Source: Puniceicoccaceae bacterium K14 (GTDB lineage Bacteria > Verrucomicrobiota > Verrucomicrobiia > Opitutales > Opitutaceae). From it: a DNA stretch of 64,000 nt. The notes below the pieces were generated by a model. The model was not told where the DNA came from. It did not search any database and worked only from the letters and a program-made list of their open reading frames with translations. Below, one piece after another: positions 24,739 through 33,749 of this stretch. Both the position numbers and the translations under genes were made by a program. Position 1 is the first letter of the stretch, and each line of letters starts with the position of its first letter. The stretch is from positions 1-64,000 of the forward strand of contig JAKYXN010000016.1 of assembly GCA_022538095.1 (NCBI GenBank), in the 5' to 3' direction.

Positions 24739-26166
24739 CTAGTTAAGTTTGGAAATCTTTTCACCAATTTCCCAAACGGTGCCGTTTGATACTGTAAAGA
24801 GCGTTTTCCCCCTTAAACCAGATTCACCGATGAGGGCACTGTGATAGTAGGGGTCTTCTAGTGAGGTTTTTAAACTACCTTCTTTGACAGTGTATTCGAC
24901 ATTTGGATTGAAAATTGTGAGATTGGCCATCGCTCCAGATTGCATGGTGCCTACTTCGAGAGAAAATTCGAAGAATTGGGCCATGTGCTTGGCTGGATTA
25001 ATCGAAGCCAATTTGTCGATGTCGAACCAGCTGTATCCGTAATTTTCAACAAGCTCTAAATAAAACTGCAAGCTGTGCTCGATGTTCCGCGTGCCGGGGC
25101 TTCCGGGCAGGCCGTCTTTGAAGGCTTTGGCCTCGATTGGGTGAGGCGCATGATCTGTGCCGAAGAAAACAGCGTAATCTGACCTTACGAGATCTCTAGT
25201 TAGTTCGATAAGGCTTTGCTGGTCTGCTTTGGTTGGGTGGGCAGGGCGGCGGTAATTGATAAGCGCAATTTCTTTCTTTTGAGTGAGGAGCCTCTCTTGG
25301 TTCCAATAGACGTAATCCAGTCCAATCTCGGCTGGCAGTTTGTACGGCATCTCTTTCGCTGCATCTGCAATTTGTTGGAGTGCAGGTCCTGTTGATATGT
25401 GGCGGGCTAGGAGGCTGGACAGTCCGGCTTCCTTAGCGATTTCCATGGTTTCCTTTTGGCAAGCGAGCACGGTATCGCCATTAAAGTACTGGTGGTGTAA
25501 TAGTCTTTGATCTGGATTTTCGCGGTCTTTGAAATCCTGAAGCGTTTCATCCGAGCGAGCTTGATCGTTGTGGTAAGACACTGCTTGTCCTCGCCAAAGC
25601 TTATACATGTCAGCCCTCGCTTTTCCAGTGAGTCCTGAACCGCCAAATGTAGATCCAAAGTCTTTGCCTTCGTGTCCGGCTATACTTGGCGCATCTGGTT
25701 CCATTCGCGGCCACACGACGATAGGGATGTCACCGTGCTTGCTGTAATGGGATTGAGTGAGTTTGTGACGTTTTTCGCCAACAGGTCCCCAAGGGGTGTT
25801 CCCCATTGCTCCAACAGCGGTAACACCACCGTGAAGTGCGGCTAGACAACCAGAACGTATGGAGTAGAGACCGTTTGCCTTCTTAATGTTGTTTACGACG
25901 TCTTCATAGGAACCGCTAGCATAGCCGCATTCCTCGTATTGCTCTTTGCTTGGAATGACCGCTTCGCGAAAGTGAACATGTGGATCAAACCGCCCGAGAG
26001 CGATATGCGCATCTGTTGGGAGCTTGACGCTGTCGGACGTTTTTTGCCCTAGGGAAACGACTAGTGGTTCATTTGGCGCGCAGGCAATTTCGCCTGCCGC
26101 CATGGTTCCATCGTCCAGATGAATGTTCTCGCAGTGAAAGGAAATCGATTTTTTAGAAACGCTCAC
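24739..26166 (-). CDS. pyrC: Dihydroorotase-type amidohydrolase
   Basis: Cytoplasmic metal-dependent amidohydrolase of 475 aa, most likely dihydroorotase (carbamoyl-aspartate to dihydroorotate in pyrimidine synthesis). The first metal motif is D61-P-H-V-H-F-R-E (61-68); H256 (ARHIS) and D338 in GTDHAPHP complete the site, and LPGSPGTRNIEH is the usual substrate loop. An insertion at about 165-215 (GKARADMYKLWRGQA and following) is longer than in E. coli PyrC. The start is GTG at 26166; the next ATG in frame would remove the first beta strands. It is upstream of menB in the same run. Another cyclic amidase (hydantoinase-like) is the alternative. Confidence 0.8.
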   Translation of the reverse strand: MSVSKKSISFHCENIHLDDGTMAAGEIACAPNEPLVVSLGQKTSDSVKLPTDAHIALGRFDPHVHFREAVIPSKEQYEECGYASGSYEDVVNNIKKANGLYSIRSGCLAALHGGVTAVGAMGNTPWGPVGEKRHKLTQSHYSKHGDIPIVVWPRMEPDAPSIAGHEGKDFGSTFGGSGLTGKARADMYKLWRGQAVSYHNDQARSDETLQDFKDRENPDQRLLHHQYFNGDTVLACQKETMEIAKEAGLSSLLARHISTGPALQQIADAAKEMPYKLPAEIGLDYVYWNQERLLTQKKEIALINYRRPAHPTKADQQSLIELTRDLVRSDYAVFFGTDHAPHPIEAKAFKDGLPGSPGTRNIEHSLQFYLELVENYGYSWFDIDKLASINPAKHMAQFFEFSLEVGTMQSGAMANLTIFNPNVEYTVKEGSLKTSLEDPYYHSALIGESGLRGKTLFTVSNGTVWEIGEKISKLN

Positions 26167-26259
26167 TCATGAGATCCAATGACGATTCACCACTTGAGCA
26201 AGCGCTAATGGGATTTTTGATTTAGCGATTTGACCTGAGGCCTCAGATTTACTGTTCGT

Positions 26260-27558
26260 TCAGGTCTTGTCCTCGTTTTGGTCATCCTCTTTTGGAGCCA
26301 TTTCGAGAGCGACTTTTTCACACTCGTTCAGCACTCTCATAACGTTACCACCCCAAAACTTCTTCATATCGTCAGCCGAGTAGCCACGACGAAGCATCTC
26401 GATCGTAATATTCATCATTTCTCCTACATCATTCGCGCCTTTGACACCTCCTCCGCCATCAAAGTCTCCACTAATACCGATATGATCGATTCCCATCACA
26501 TCCACCATATGGTCGATGTGATCGACTGCGGCTTCCAGTGTGGTCAATTGTTTGGGGTGATTCTTTTCGATTGCAATCCGCTCTTCGACTGATTGCAGTT
26601 TTTCGCCATCGGTAAGTTCTTTGCCATTACGATAATTTTCAAACCAAGCCTTGAAAGCCTTAGATCGCTCTTCGTTGGGTTCGGTTTTCATCATATAGCT
26701 ACTAAAGAGATTCATTTGCACTACGCCTCCTCTGGCTGCGATTTCTTTCAACAAAGAATCGTTCAAACTTCGTGGGTGAGGGTGACAGCTATGGCATCCA
26801 CTGTGAGAAGCGATCACCGGGGCTTTTGAATATTTTAGGATATCCCAGGTCGTTTTATCTGAAGAATGCGAAATGTCGATCATCATGCCCAAGCGATTGC
26901 ATTCGTCGATTGCGGCCTTGCCTAGATCTGAAAGGCCCATGTGAAGATTGCCTTTCGAGTCCGTTGAAGAGTCTGCTAAATCGTTATTTTTGCTATGAGT
27001 TACGCCAAAGTAGCGGACTCCCATATCATAGTAAGTCTTTAGCAAATCCAAATTTCTGCCGATCGTGTACCCATTTTCTATACCCATGAATACCGTGATT
27101 TTGCCTTCTTTTCTGAGTGCTTCGGCCTCGGCTTCAGTCGTTGCCAAGCCGCTCTCATCGGAATTTTTGGCAACCGTATCGAGAATTAGCTGGGTGATTT
27201 TTTTCCCTTCGCTAATTGCGTGCTTTCTTCCTTCGTAAGTCAGTTCCCCTTGAGGAACGTAAACAACAAAAAATCCCCCATCTAAGCCGCCTTTTCGAAG
27301 CCTTGGAAAGTCAACTTGGCTAGCGTGACCGTACCAAGAGTGTTCTTTGGATATATCAAAGCCAGGTCGTCTCAACACTATGGGTACGTCCATGTGCGTG
27401 TCGATTGTTAGGGAATTGTCGTGGATTTTCCAAGCAAGTTCTTTTAGAGCGACTTCGGTGCAGTCCGTCCGCGGTGTCTTTGGATGTGGGTCGGCAAAAG
27501 TAACGTTTATGCTCGCGAAAACGAAGCCCGCTAGTAGCGTTTTAGAAAGAGAGTTCAT
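26260..27558 (-). CDS. Exported membrane-dipeptidase (renal dipeptidase, M19)
   Basis: Zinc dipeptidase of the M19 family, 432 aa, with a signal peptide (about 1-22) that places it in the periplasm. Metal ligands: HMD in IDTHMDVP (H55, D57), Glu in VFMGIENGY (about 150), and His residues in ISHSSDKTTWD and VIASHSGCHSCHPHPR. Conserved GISGDFDGGGG lies near 360. M19 enzymes hydrolyse dipeptides such as Cys-Gly. It begins 12 bases after the gamma-glutamyltransferase gene, which releases Cys-Gly from glutathione, so the pair looks like a periplasmic glutathione or gamma-glutamyl-peptide degradation unit. The acidic C-terminal tail is dispensable-looking. Confidence 0.92.
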   Translation of the reverse strand: MNSLSKTLLAGFVFASINVTFADPHPKTPRTDCTEVALKELAWKIHDNSLTIDTHMDVPIVLRRPGFDISKEHSWYGHASQVDFPRLRKGGLDGGFFVVYVPQGELTYEGRKHAISEGKKITQLILDTVAKNSDESGLATTEAEAEALRKEGKITVFMGIENGYTIGRNLDLLKTYYDMGVRYFGVTHSKNNDLADSSTDSKGNLHMGLSDLGKAAIDECNRLGMMIDISHSSDKTTWDILKYSKAPVIASHSGCHSCHPHPRSLNDSLLKEIAARGGVVQMNLFSSYMMKTEPNEERSKAFKAWFENYRNGKELTDGEKLQSVEERIAIEKNHPKQLTTLEAAVDHIDHMVDVMGIDHIGISGDFDGGGGVKGANDVGEMMNITIEMLRRGYSADDMKKFWGGNVMRVLNECEKVALEMAPKEDDQNEDKT

Positions 27559-27570
27559 CTAATTATATAT

Positions 27571-29301
27571 CTAGTATCCTTCTGCTAGGCCGCTAGGAAG
27601 CCTTGGGTCGCTTGCACCGTAAAAGAAGCCGTCCTCGAACATTGCCGCATTTGTGTATCCTGTGGCGAAACCGGCTTTAAGTTCGTAACCCATGGATTCG
27701 AGAATAGACTTCGTATCCGTGTTGATCGTTTTTTCGATGCGAAGTTGATCTGGGAGCCATTGGTGGTGCACTCGCGGTGCGGCGACGGCTTCGGATACGT
27801 TCATATCGAATTCGAGAACATTGAGAACGACTTGAAGCACTGCTGTGATTATCCGGCTTCCTCCGCGTCCACCGCAAAGTAGGTACGGGGCGCCTTCTTT
27901 GAACACTATTGTGGGTGTCATTGAGCTTAGCATACGTTTTTCAGATTCGATTGAATTGAATTCTCCGCCAATAAGACCATAGGCATTTGGTACATTTGGC
28001 TTAGCGGAAAAATCGTCCATCTCGTTGTTCAGAAAAAATCCAGCTCCAGGTACTAATATTTTGGATCCGAAAGAAAAATTAATTGTGTAGGTGTTGGCTA
28101 CAGCATTGCCAAACTTGTCGATTACATTGTAGTGTGTTGTATCCGGGCCTTCAATTGGCGGCGTCCCTGGCATGATTGACTCACTGTCCGTGGCGGCATC
28201 CATGTTCATTTTATCCCGGAGCGAATCTGCATATTCTTTTGATACTAACCAATCGACTGGGACTGGATTGAAGTCGCTATCTCCTAAATGCTTTGAGCGA
28301 TCCGCGTATGCGTACTTCATTGTTTCAGCCATTAGGTGAATCGCCTTCGCACTGTTGTGTCCATATTCTGAAAGGTCTAGGGGCTCTAGCATATTCAGCA
28401 TTTGAACAATGTGTACGCCGCCTGAACTAGGAGGAGGCATTGAAGCAATTTGGTACCCATTGAAATCACCTGTCACTGGTTCTCGGAGGGCGGGACGATA
28501 AAGGGCTAGATCTTTTTGGGTGATCAGGCCACCATTGGTTTCCATGTCCCTGGCAATAAGTTTTGCAATTGATCCTTTGTAGAATGCATCAGAGCCTTTG
28601 CTTGCAATCGCTTTTAGTGTTTTTGCCAGATCTGGGAGTTTCAAAATTTCTCCTGGATAATAAGGGCGACCGTCTTTGTGATAGTAGATCGAATACGCTT
28701 CAGGAGATAATTTTTGGATATTCTCTTTTCCTCTTTTTAGAGAAGTGTAGAGGTCGTAGTCGACCGGAAATCCATTCTCAGCTAGGTTGATCGAAGGTTG
28801 GATAACTTCAGCAAGCGTTAAGGTTCCAAATTTTTCTAAGGCCATCGCGAGTCCTGCGACGGTGCCCGGAACACCTGCTCCCATTCGGCTGTATCTCGAT
28901 TTGTTGGGGTCTACATTGCCTTCTTCGTCCAAGTACATATCCCGCGTGGCTCCTAGGGGCGCTTTTTCACGGTAATCGATGGCGATCGTCGTATCCGTCT
29001 CTGCATGATGTACCAACATGAAGCCACCACCGCCCAAGTTTCCCGCTTGTGGAGTGGTAACTGCCATGGCAAAGCCGACTGCGACGGCTGCATCTATTGC
29101 ATTGCCGCCAGCTTTTAAAATATCCAAACCAATCTTGGTAGATAATTCGTCTCGGCTGGAAACGATGCCAGACCTTCCTACGACAGGATGAGAGCTATCG
29201 CCACTTCCATATATGGGCGGTTCTTGAGCAATTTGCGATAGAAGCGATGGGTTACTTGCTAGTAAGCAAAAAATAGAGACAATGCCAATTTGCTTTTTCA
29301 T
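27571..29301 (-). CDS. ggt: Gamma-glutamyltransferase
   Basis: Exported Ntn-hydrolase of 576 aa that removes or transfers gamma-glutamyl groups from glutathione and related peptides. A signal peptide covers about 1-22. Family motifs: NLGGGGFMLVHHA (88-100), DYREKAP, PPPSSGG (290-294), the autoprocessing site before T388 (TTHYNVIDKFGNAVA) giving the catalytic N-terminal Thr, NNEMDDFS (425-432) and the GGRGGSRIITAVLQ oxyanion region. The length is normal. It forms an operon with the dipeptidase 12 bases downstream, and follows the exported aminotransferase gene 138 bases upstream. Released glutamate, cysteine and glycine would be available in the periplasm. Confidence 0.96.
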   Translation of the reverse strand: MKKQIGIVSIFCLLASNPSLLSQIAQEPPIYGSGDSSHPVVGRSGIVSSRDELSTKIGLDILKAGGNAIDAAVAVGFAMAVTTPQAGNLGGGGFMLVHHAETDTTIAIDYREKAPLGATRDMYLDEEGNVDPNKSRYSRMGAGVPGTVAGLAMALEKFGTLTLAEVIQPSINLAENGFPVDYDLYTSLKRGKENIQKLSPEAYSIYYHKDGRPYYPGEILKLPDLAKTLKAIASKGSDAFYKGSIAKLIARDMETNGGLITQKDLALYRPALREPVTGDFNGYQIASMPPPSSGGVHIVQMLNMLEPLDLSEYGHNSAKAIHLMAETMKYAYADRSKHLGDSDFNPVPVDWLVSKEYADSLRDKMNMDAATDSESIMPGTPPIEGPDTTHYNVIDKFGNAVANTYTINFSFGSKILVPGAGFFLNNEMDDFSAKPNVPNAYGLIGGEFNSIESEKRMLSSMTPTIVFKEGAPYLLCGGRGGSRIITAVLQVVLNVLEFDMNVSEAVAAPRVHHQWLPDQLRIEKTINTDTKSILESMGYELKAGFATGYTNAAMFEDGFFYGASDPRLPSGLAEGY

Positions 29302-29439
29302 GATACAAATAGAGAACGCGTCACTGATGTGAATTGATGATATTATGGATTTTTCTAGACGCGTTAAGTTCAGAAAAATCTAACTACTCTCCGCTCAAAT
29401 TACAGAGCTAAGGTTAACGTTTTGGAAAAATGCAAAAAC

Positions 29440-30573
29440 TTATCCTTTGACCATTAGTTGGGACAGGGTGTCTAGGAAAAGGTCCATTTGCGTTTGAGTC
29501 CCAATGCTTACTCGTGCCCATGCTTGATATTTTCCAGGGATTACGCCCGACTCTCGAGACCCACTTATTAGAATTCCTTTTTCCTTCATTGAATCGCGGA
29601 GTTCTTGTTGATCAATCCCCGTTTTGAAGTAAATAAATGCTCCTTGAGGTTTCGCATATGTTATGCCCATTGCATCAAATTTATCACATACGTATGCTCT
29701 AGTTTTTTGATAGGCTTCTACATTATAAATCATGTGATCCATATCTTTGACGGCTTCTTGAGCTGCAATCGCTGCTATGAAGCTAGGAGGCCCCATGTAA
29801 TATGGCTTGATCGTATCTATAATTTTAGGACTTGCCACTGCGTATCCTACGCGGAATCCGGCTAGACCGTAGGCTTTGGAGAACGTTCTAGTTACGATAA
29901 CGTTGTCCAAGCTTTTTGCCATTGGAGCTATTGTAAGCATCCCAAAATTCTTGTCGGTCAATTCGAGGTAAGCCTCATCAACGAAGACGAGTATGTCTTT
30001 AGGGACGGACAATATGAATTTTTTCAATTCGATTGGATCCGCTAATACGCCTGTTGGGTTGTTCGGGTTGCAAATATAGACGATCACGGTGTTTTCGTCT
30101 ATGGCATCGCTCATGGCTTCAAAGTCATACCCCATATCCTCCGACAGGCTAGCGTACTTAATTTGCCCGCCCATTTCATCATACTTGCGAATGAGCTGGG
30201 TATAGCCCATTTCGGTTGTTACAACGTTCTTTTCAGGATCAGCATAGGCGATCGCTGTCATCATTAATAGAGGCCCAGAGCCTGCAGTCGTAAGTATGTG
30301 ATCACTGGGTACTCCTTCTTTTTCAGCGAGCAATTCGACTAGATCAGCAACGTCGTTTCGGTTGTAGTAGCTTCCTCCATCGAGTGCTTCAACTATTGCA
30401 GCCTGAGCTTTGGGAGAGTAGCCGAATGCGTTTTCATTACTGCTAAGCCGAATCAGACTATCTTTTAGCGTAGGAGCTGGTTCTGCTGAAAGTGAAAAGG
30501 AGAGAGCGATCCCTCCTAGGACGCTCATTAACCCGGAGCGCATCGATTTTTGATAGATTGAGATTTTGGACAT
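29440..30573 (-). CDS. Exported HisC-like PLP aminotransferase (copy 1)
   Basis: Class I/II aminotransferase of 377 aa related to histidinol-phosphate aminotransferase but with an N-terminal signal sequence: Lys-rich start, hydrophobic SVLGGIALSFSLSAEP (17-32), then the catalytic fold. PLP residues are intact: NPNNPTG (169-175), D200 and Y202 in VDEAYLEL, the Schiff-base lysine K233 in TFSKAYGLAGFRVGY, and R241. Export is unusual for this family. It has no twin-arginine motif, so Sec is suggested and PLP loading would be outside the cytoplasm. The start context AAAAAGATGTCC is shared with genes at 38758, 45447 and 45693. It lies between the TPR gene and ggt. Substrate unknown; the ARVSIG C-terminal Arg binds a carboxylate. 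Confidence 0.87.
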   Translation of the reverse strand: MSKISIYQKSMRSGLMSVLGGIALSFSLSAEPAPTLKDSLIRLSSNENAFGYSPKAQAAIVEALDGGSYYNRNDVADLVELLAEKEGVPSDHILTTAGSGPLLMMTAIAYADPEKNVVTTEMGYTQLIRKYDEMGGQIKYASLSEDMGYDFEAMSDAIDENTVIVYICNPNNPTGVLADPIELKKFILSVPKDILVFVDEAYLELTDKNFGMLTIAPMAKSLDNVIVTRTFSKAYGLAGFRVGYAVASPKIIDTIKPYYMGPPSFIAAIAAQEAVKDMDHMIYNVEAYQKTRAYVCDKFDAMGITYAKPQGAFIYFKTGIDQQELRDSMKEKGILISGSRESGVIPGKYQAWARVSIGTQTQMDLFLDTLSQLMVKG

Positions 30574-30599
30574 CTTTTTGTTATTTTGCTCAAATTGCG

Positions 30600-30628
30600 A
30601 AGTGGCTCACTAAATAGGCGAGCCACTT
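30600..30628 (-). terminator. Hairpin between TPR and aminotransferase genes
   Basis: The 9-bp stem AAGTGGCTC / GAGCCACTT (30600-30608, 30620-30628) lies between the TPR stop at 30658 and the aminotransferase start at 30573. It has no T tract on either strand, so it may be a transcript-stability or partial-termination element rather than a full terminator. Confidence 0.45.
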
Positions 30629-30657
30629 GGTGCAAGGAGAGAGGTGATAGAGGAAAT

Positions 30658-32028
30658 TTAAAGGGTTCGCTGAGCGGCGCTCTCGACTTTAACTAAATAG
30701 TCTGCCACGTAGTCTTGGAATTTGATGCCTTGGGCTTGCCTTAAATACGTCGCTGCGTCCTGGTATTCACGTTCCTTAACTTTTATCTGTGCCATTTTTA
30801 GTAATGCGCCGTGCTCGAATTCTGATATCTTGGCCGCATTTTCGGCATAGAAAAACGCTTTGGATAATTCGCCTTCTCTTACGAAATAGTCGCTAAGAAG
30901 CATTAAAGCTCGACCATTCATTGGATCCTTATCCACAACTTGCTCGAGTATTTCCGCGGCCTCTTTGTTTTCATCGAGGCCAAGCGCGACTTGGGCTTCC
31001 AGATTTAGAACATCCAGTTCCTCTTCTTCAGAAAATTCAGAACTGTATGCCGCTTTAAGTTTTCCGACAAATTCTTTGCATTCATCGAAGTTACCTAAGT
31101 TAGAGAGCGAAGTTGCTATTTTGATGGCTTTTGAGATATCAATCCCTTTGTCGAGGGACATGCTGTAGATTCTCAAAGCTTGCTCTGGCATTTCCATGTT
31201 TATGTAAATGTCCCCAAGCAGTGATAGGCTACTCGAGTTCGACGCGTCCATTTCGCTTATGATTTCCAAATTTGCAGCAGCGAGATCTAGTTGATCCGTA
31301 TTGAGAAATTGGTTAGCTTGTAATTGCCACAGCTCTGCATTGTTAGGAGCATCTTTTAGCATTTCGTATAATAAGGCAATCGCCTCGTTGCTTTCTCCCA
31401 ATGAGATGAGGCAGTTGAGTTTGCCCATCTTCCAGTCCTTGTTCTTTACATCGAGCATGATCGCTTGACGATAGGCATCTAAGGAACTGGCATATGAATC
31501 TTCATTCATGTAGCAATAACCAATTAAACCGTACAAATTTCCATCGCCTGGCTTTATGGCTAGGGCTTTTAAAAGATGCGGTAAAGCTTCTTCAAATTTG
31601 CTAGAATTGACATATGAACGGCCCAAATTGAGGTAAGCTCTATAATAGTTTGGGAACTTTTTTATGGCCGTCTCATAATACTGAATAGCCGTTTCCATTT
31701 CACCTGTTTGATAGTGAAGATTGGCGTAGATAAAATCGAAAGCTGCGTTCGTCTGCTCTGTTATATAGCCATCCAAGCGGGAAATAGCTGCTTCGGTTTG
31801 ATCGTTGTTCAACATCGGTATCATTTCATCGAAGACCTTTTTCTCTTCGCTCGTTATACTTGGGTTGACTTCTGTATCTATGTTATAGCTGCCGCGGAAT
31901 CGCTCTTGGAATTCAGGGTTGCTCCAATCGTTTGAGCTCAATGGGAAAGTGGCCCCTAGAGCAATGGGGGCGACGCATACGCAAATTGCCGCAGTTAGCT
32001 TCTTTAAGATGTATAATCTATTGTTCAT
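30658..32028 (-). CDS. Exported TPR protein of the TonB2 cluster
   Basis: Protein of 456 aa with a signal peptide (about 1-25) and about ten tetratricopeptide repeats across residues 60-450 (for example AIQYYETAIKKFPNYYRAYL, then FEEALPHLLKALAIKPGDG). The start codon overlaps the stop of tonB2 by one base (TAATG), so translation is coupled. TPR proteins occupy this position in TonB2 operons of Vibrio and Shewanella and are thought to assist energy transduction or complex assembly in the periplasm. The operon context gives the role; no catalytic motif is present. Confidence 0.85.
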   Translation of the reverse strand: MNNRLYILKKLTAAICVCVAPIALGATFPLSSNDWSNPEFQERFRGSYNIDTEVNPSITSEEKKVFDEMIPMLNNDQTEAAISRLDGYITEQTNAAFDFIYANLHYQTGEMETAIQYYETAIKKFPNYYRAYLNLGRSYVNSSKFEEALPHLLKALAIKPGDGNLYGLIGYCYMNEDSYASSLDAYRQAIMLDVKNKDWKMGKLNCLISLGESNEAIALLYEMLKDAPNNAELWQLQANQFLNTDQLDLAAANLEIISEMDASNSSSLSLLGDIYINMEMPEQALRIYSMSLDKGIDISKAIKIATSLSNLGNFDECKEFVGKLKAAYSSEFSEEEELDVLNLEAQVALGLDENKEAAEILEQVVDKDPMNGRALMLLSDYFVREGELSKAFFYAENAAKISEFEHGALLKMAQIKVKEREYQDAATYLRQAQGIKFQDYVADYLVKVESAAQRTL

Positions 32029-32699
32029 TATTTGTATGAGATTGGAACTTTGTATCTAATTCTAGCTTCTACAGGCTCGCCATTGCGCTTTGGTGTGCTG
32101 TATCGAAATGTTTTCATAAAATCTTTTATCATTTGCTCGTATTCGCGATGTGTAGCATCGACAGTTTTTTCGAATCGAACTGTACCGTCTTTTTGGATTA
32201 TACCGTATATGTCGACGTAGCCTTCAACTTTTTGAGCGCTCAGGCTTATTGGGTAGACCATTTTCCCCTGTCTGATTCTCCGTGGCATTTCGTCTAAGTC
32301 GCTTATTTCGAAGAGGCTGATATCTTCCATCGTGTCACTGGCATCCATTCCAACATTACCTAAGCCGAAATCGCCAGCTAATGCATCTCCAACTCCCGGA
32401 TTGATCGCCATTTCCAATTGGCTGAGCGACAATTGTTGAGGAGGTGGTTCCATCTCAGGAGTATCCTCAGTCTCTTCTGGTTCTGGAGGTGGCGGTGGCT
32501 CCGGTGGCGGTGGCGGCGGAGGTGGAAGTGATACGTCGAAACTACGGACGGATACATCTGGCTTCTTTATTCCGGCTAAGAATTGAGTGAAAGGAAGCAT
32601 GAGAAACATGCCGAACATCAATATTATGGAAATGATGACGCCTTTTGTTACGTTTTCACTAATCTGTGGCTCCCGATAGCCTGTCTTTGTCTTAGGCAT
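32028..32699 (-). CDS. tonB: TonB2-type energy transducer
   Basis: TonB family protein of 223 aa. The membrane helix is at about residues 20-44. A Pro/Glu spacer (about 55-85, PPPPPPPEPPPPPEPEE) and a conserved LSQLEMAINPG element follow. The C-terminal TonB domain covers about 135-222 (RRIRQGKMVYPISLSAQKVEGY, then FMKTFRYSTPKRNGEPV). It delivers proton-motive energy from the ExbB2-ExbD2 complex encoded directly upstream to outer-membrane receptors, likely including that at 36095-38758. It starts 14 bases after exbD. It closely resembles the TonB at 889-1542, so the two clusters are probably duplicates. Confidence 0.92.
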   Translation of the reverse strand: MPKTKTGYREPQISENVTKGVIISIILMFGMFLMLPFTQFLAGIKKPDVSVRSFDVSLPPPPPPPPEPPPPPEPEETEDTPEMEPPPQQLSLSQLEMAINPGVGDALAGDFGLGNVGMDASDTMEDISLFEISDLDEMPRRIRQGKMVYPISLSAQKVEGYVDIYGIIQKDGTVRFEKTVDATHREYEQMIKDFMKTFRYSTPKRNGEPVEARIRYKVPISYK

Positions 32700-32713
32700 A
32701 GTATCTTGATCGA

Positions 32714-33118
32714 TTAGGTGTCTGTAGAAACGTTTACAGTTTCTGCTCCAGCAAGTTTTGCTTCGTCTATGACTCGTATCAATAACTCAGTTGTTACAGA
32801 TTTATCTGCCTGGACGATTACAGGCATTTTCTCTTTGGCGCTCAGTTGTCTTACAATTGTTCGAACACCAGTGAGCCCTACTTCTCGTCCGCCATAAACG
32901 ACTTTCCCTTTGTCCGTAATTGCAATCAAAATACTGTTTTTTTCTAAGTCTACAGAGGATGCCGCCTGAGGCTTGTTAACATCCACACCTGTTTCTTCGA
33001 CGAAAACTGTAGTAACGATAAAGAATATCAGGAGTATAAATACCATGTCTATTAGAGGCGAAATATTGATTTCGTCGCTCTCTGCTTCGGCTGCTAAAGC
33101 TGATCTGCGTGTTTTCAT
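32714..33118 (-). CDS. exbD: ExbD biopolymer transport protein
   Basis: ExbD/TolR family protein of 134 aa. A short cytoplasmic N-terminus (to about 20) leads into one helix (about 22-42) with the proton-carrying Asp in [19 protein letters not shown], then a periplasmic domain (about 60-134). It forms the proton channel with ExbB2, whose gene overlaps its start by four bases, and precedes tonB2 by 14 bases. It is the only ExbD gene in the window, although there are two ExbB/TonB loci. Confidence 0.95.
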   Translation of the reverse strand: MKTRRSALAAEAESDEINISPLIDMVFILLIFFIVTTVFVEETGVDVNKPQAASSVDLEKNSILIAITDKGKVVYGGREVGLTGVRTIVRQLSAKEKMPVIVQADKSVTTELLIRVIDEAKLAGAETVNVSTDT

Positions 33119-33729
33119 GCAAGGATAAGGTTTTGATTTCCTTTTTCGTGTTTGATAATTGTGAAAATTTCGAGTCGCGTGAAGAATACGTCTAGCTCGA
33201 CGGCCTGTTTCTTCAGGTTTGAAATGATAACGTAGGCTGGAATTGCTAGCACGAGTCCTGTTTGAGTCGTAATGAGAGCTTCGGAAATACCGCCTGCGAC
33301 AAGATCAATTGTGTCTCCTCCACTACCAGTCGACATACCAAAGAATGTATTCAACATCCCCATAACAGTTCCGAGTAGGCCAGCGAGTGGAGCAGTGCCT
33401 ATGAGGATGTTCGCAAAGTTGATTCGCCCTTCAATCCTTGGAATATGAGCAGATCTTAGTTCGGAAATCCGACTTCGAATCTCAAAACTGTTTTTGCAAT
33501 CCTCCTGACTGTATTTTATGATATCACCAATCTCGCCCTGCGCTTCGTTTGGAGAGTCGATCCAGTGTCGCCACTCGTTTTCGTCATGCTTGAGGTAGTT
33601 GTGTTTTCTCAGGTAAAGATACAGTTCGAATACCCCCAGGTAAATAAAACATCCCAGGGCGAACAGTGGAATCATCAATGCTCCTCCGGCCGTCCAGATT
33701 TCGAGTACTTGATCAATCAAGTTTTCCAT
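33115..33729 (-). CDS. exbB: ExbB2 proton-channel subunit
   Basis: MotA/TolQ/ExbB family protein of 204 aa with three membrane segments (about 17-35, 108-132, 148-172). The signature [21 protein letters not shown] and [18 protein letters not shown] are intact. The cytoplasmic loop [23 protein letters not shown] matches the ExbB at 1572-2174. It overlaps exbD by four bases and starts 20 bases after the TtpC-like gene. With ExbD and TonB2 it forms the energy-coupling complex. Confidence 0.94.
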   Translation of the reverse strand: MENLIDQVLEIWTAGGALMIPLFALGCFIYLGVFELYLYLRKHNYLKHDENEWRHWIDSPNEAQGEIGDIIKYSQEDCKNSFEIRSRISELRSAHIPRIEGRINFANILIGTAPLAGLLGTVMGMLNTFFGMSTGSGGDTIDLVAGGISEALITTQTGLVLAIPAYVIISNLKKQAVELDVFFTRLEIFTIIKHEKGNQNLILA

Positions 33730-33749
33730 TACTCTTTGCTAATTTTGGG

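Noticed and set aside
26231-26266. TGACCTGA/TCAGGTC inverted repeat at the dipeptidase stop codon as a terminator
   Set aside because: The loop is long (about 20 bases) and no T tract follows on the minus strand.
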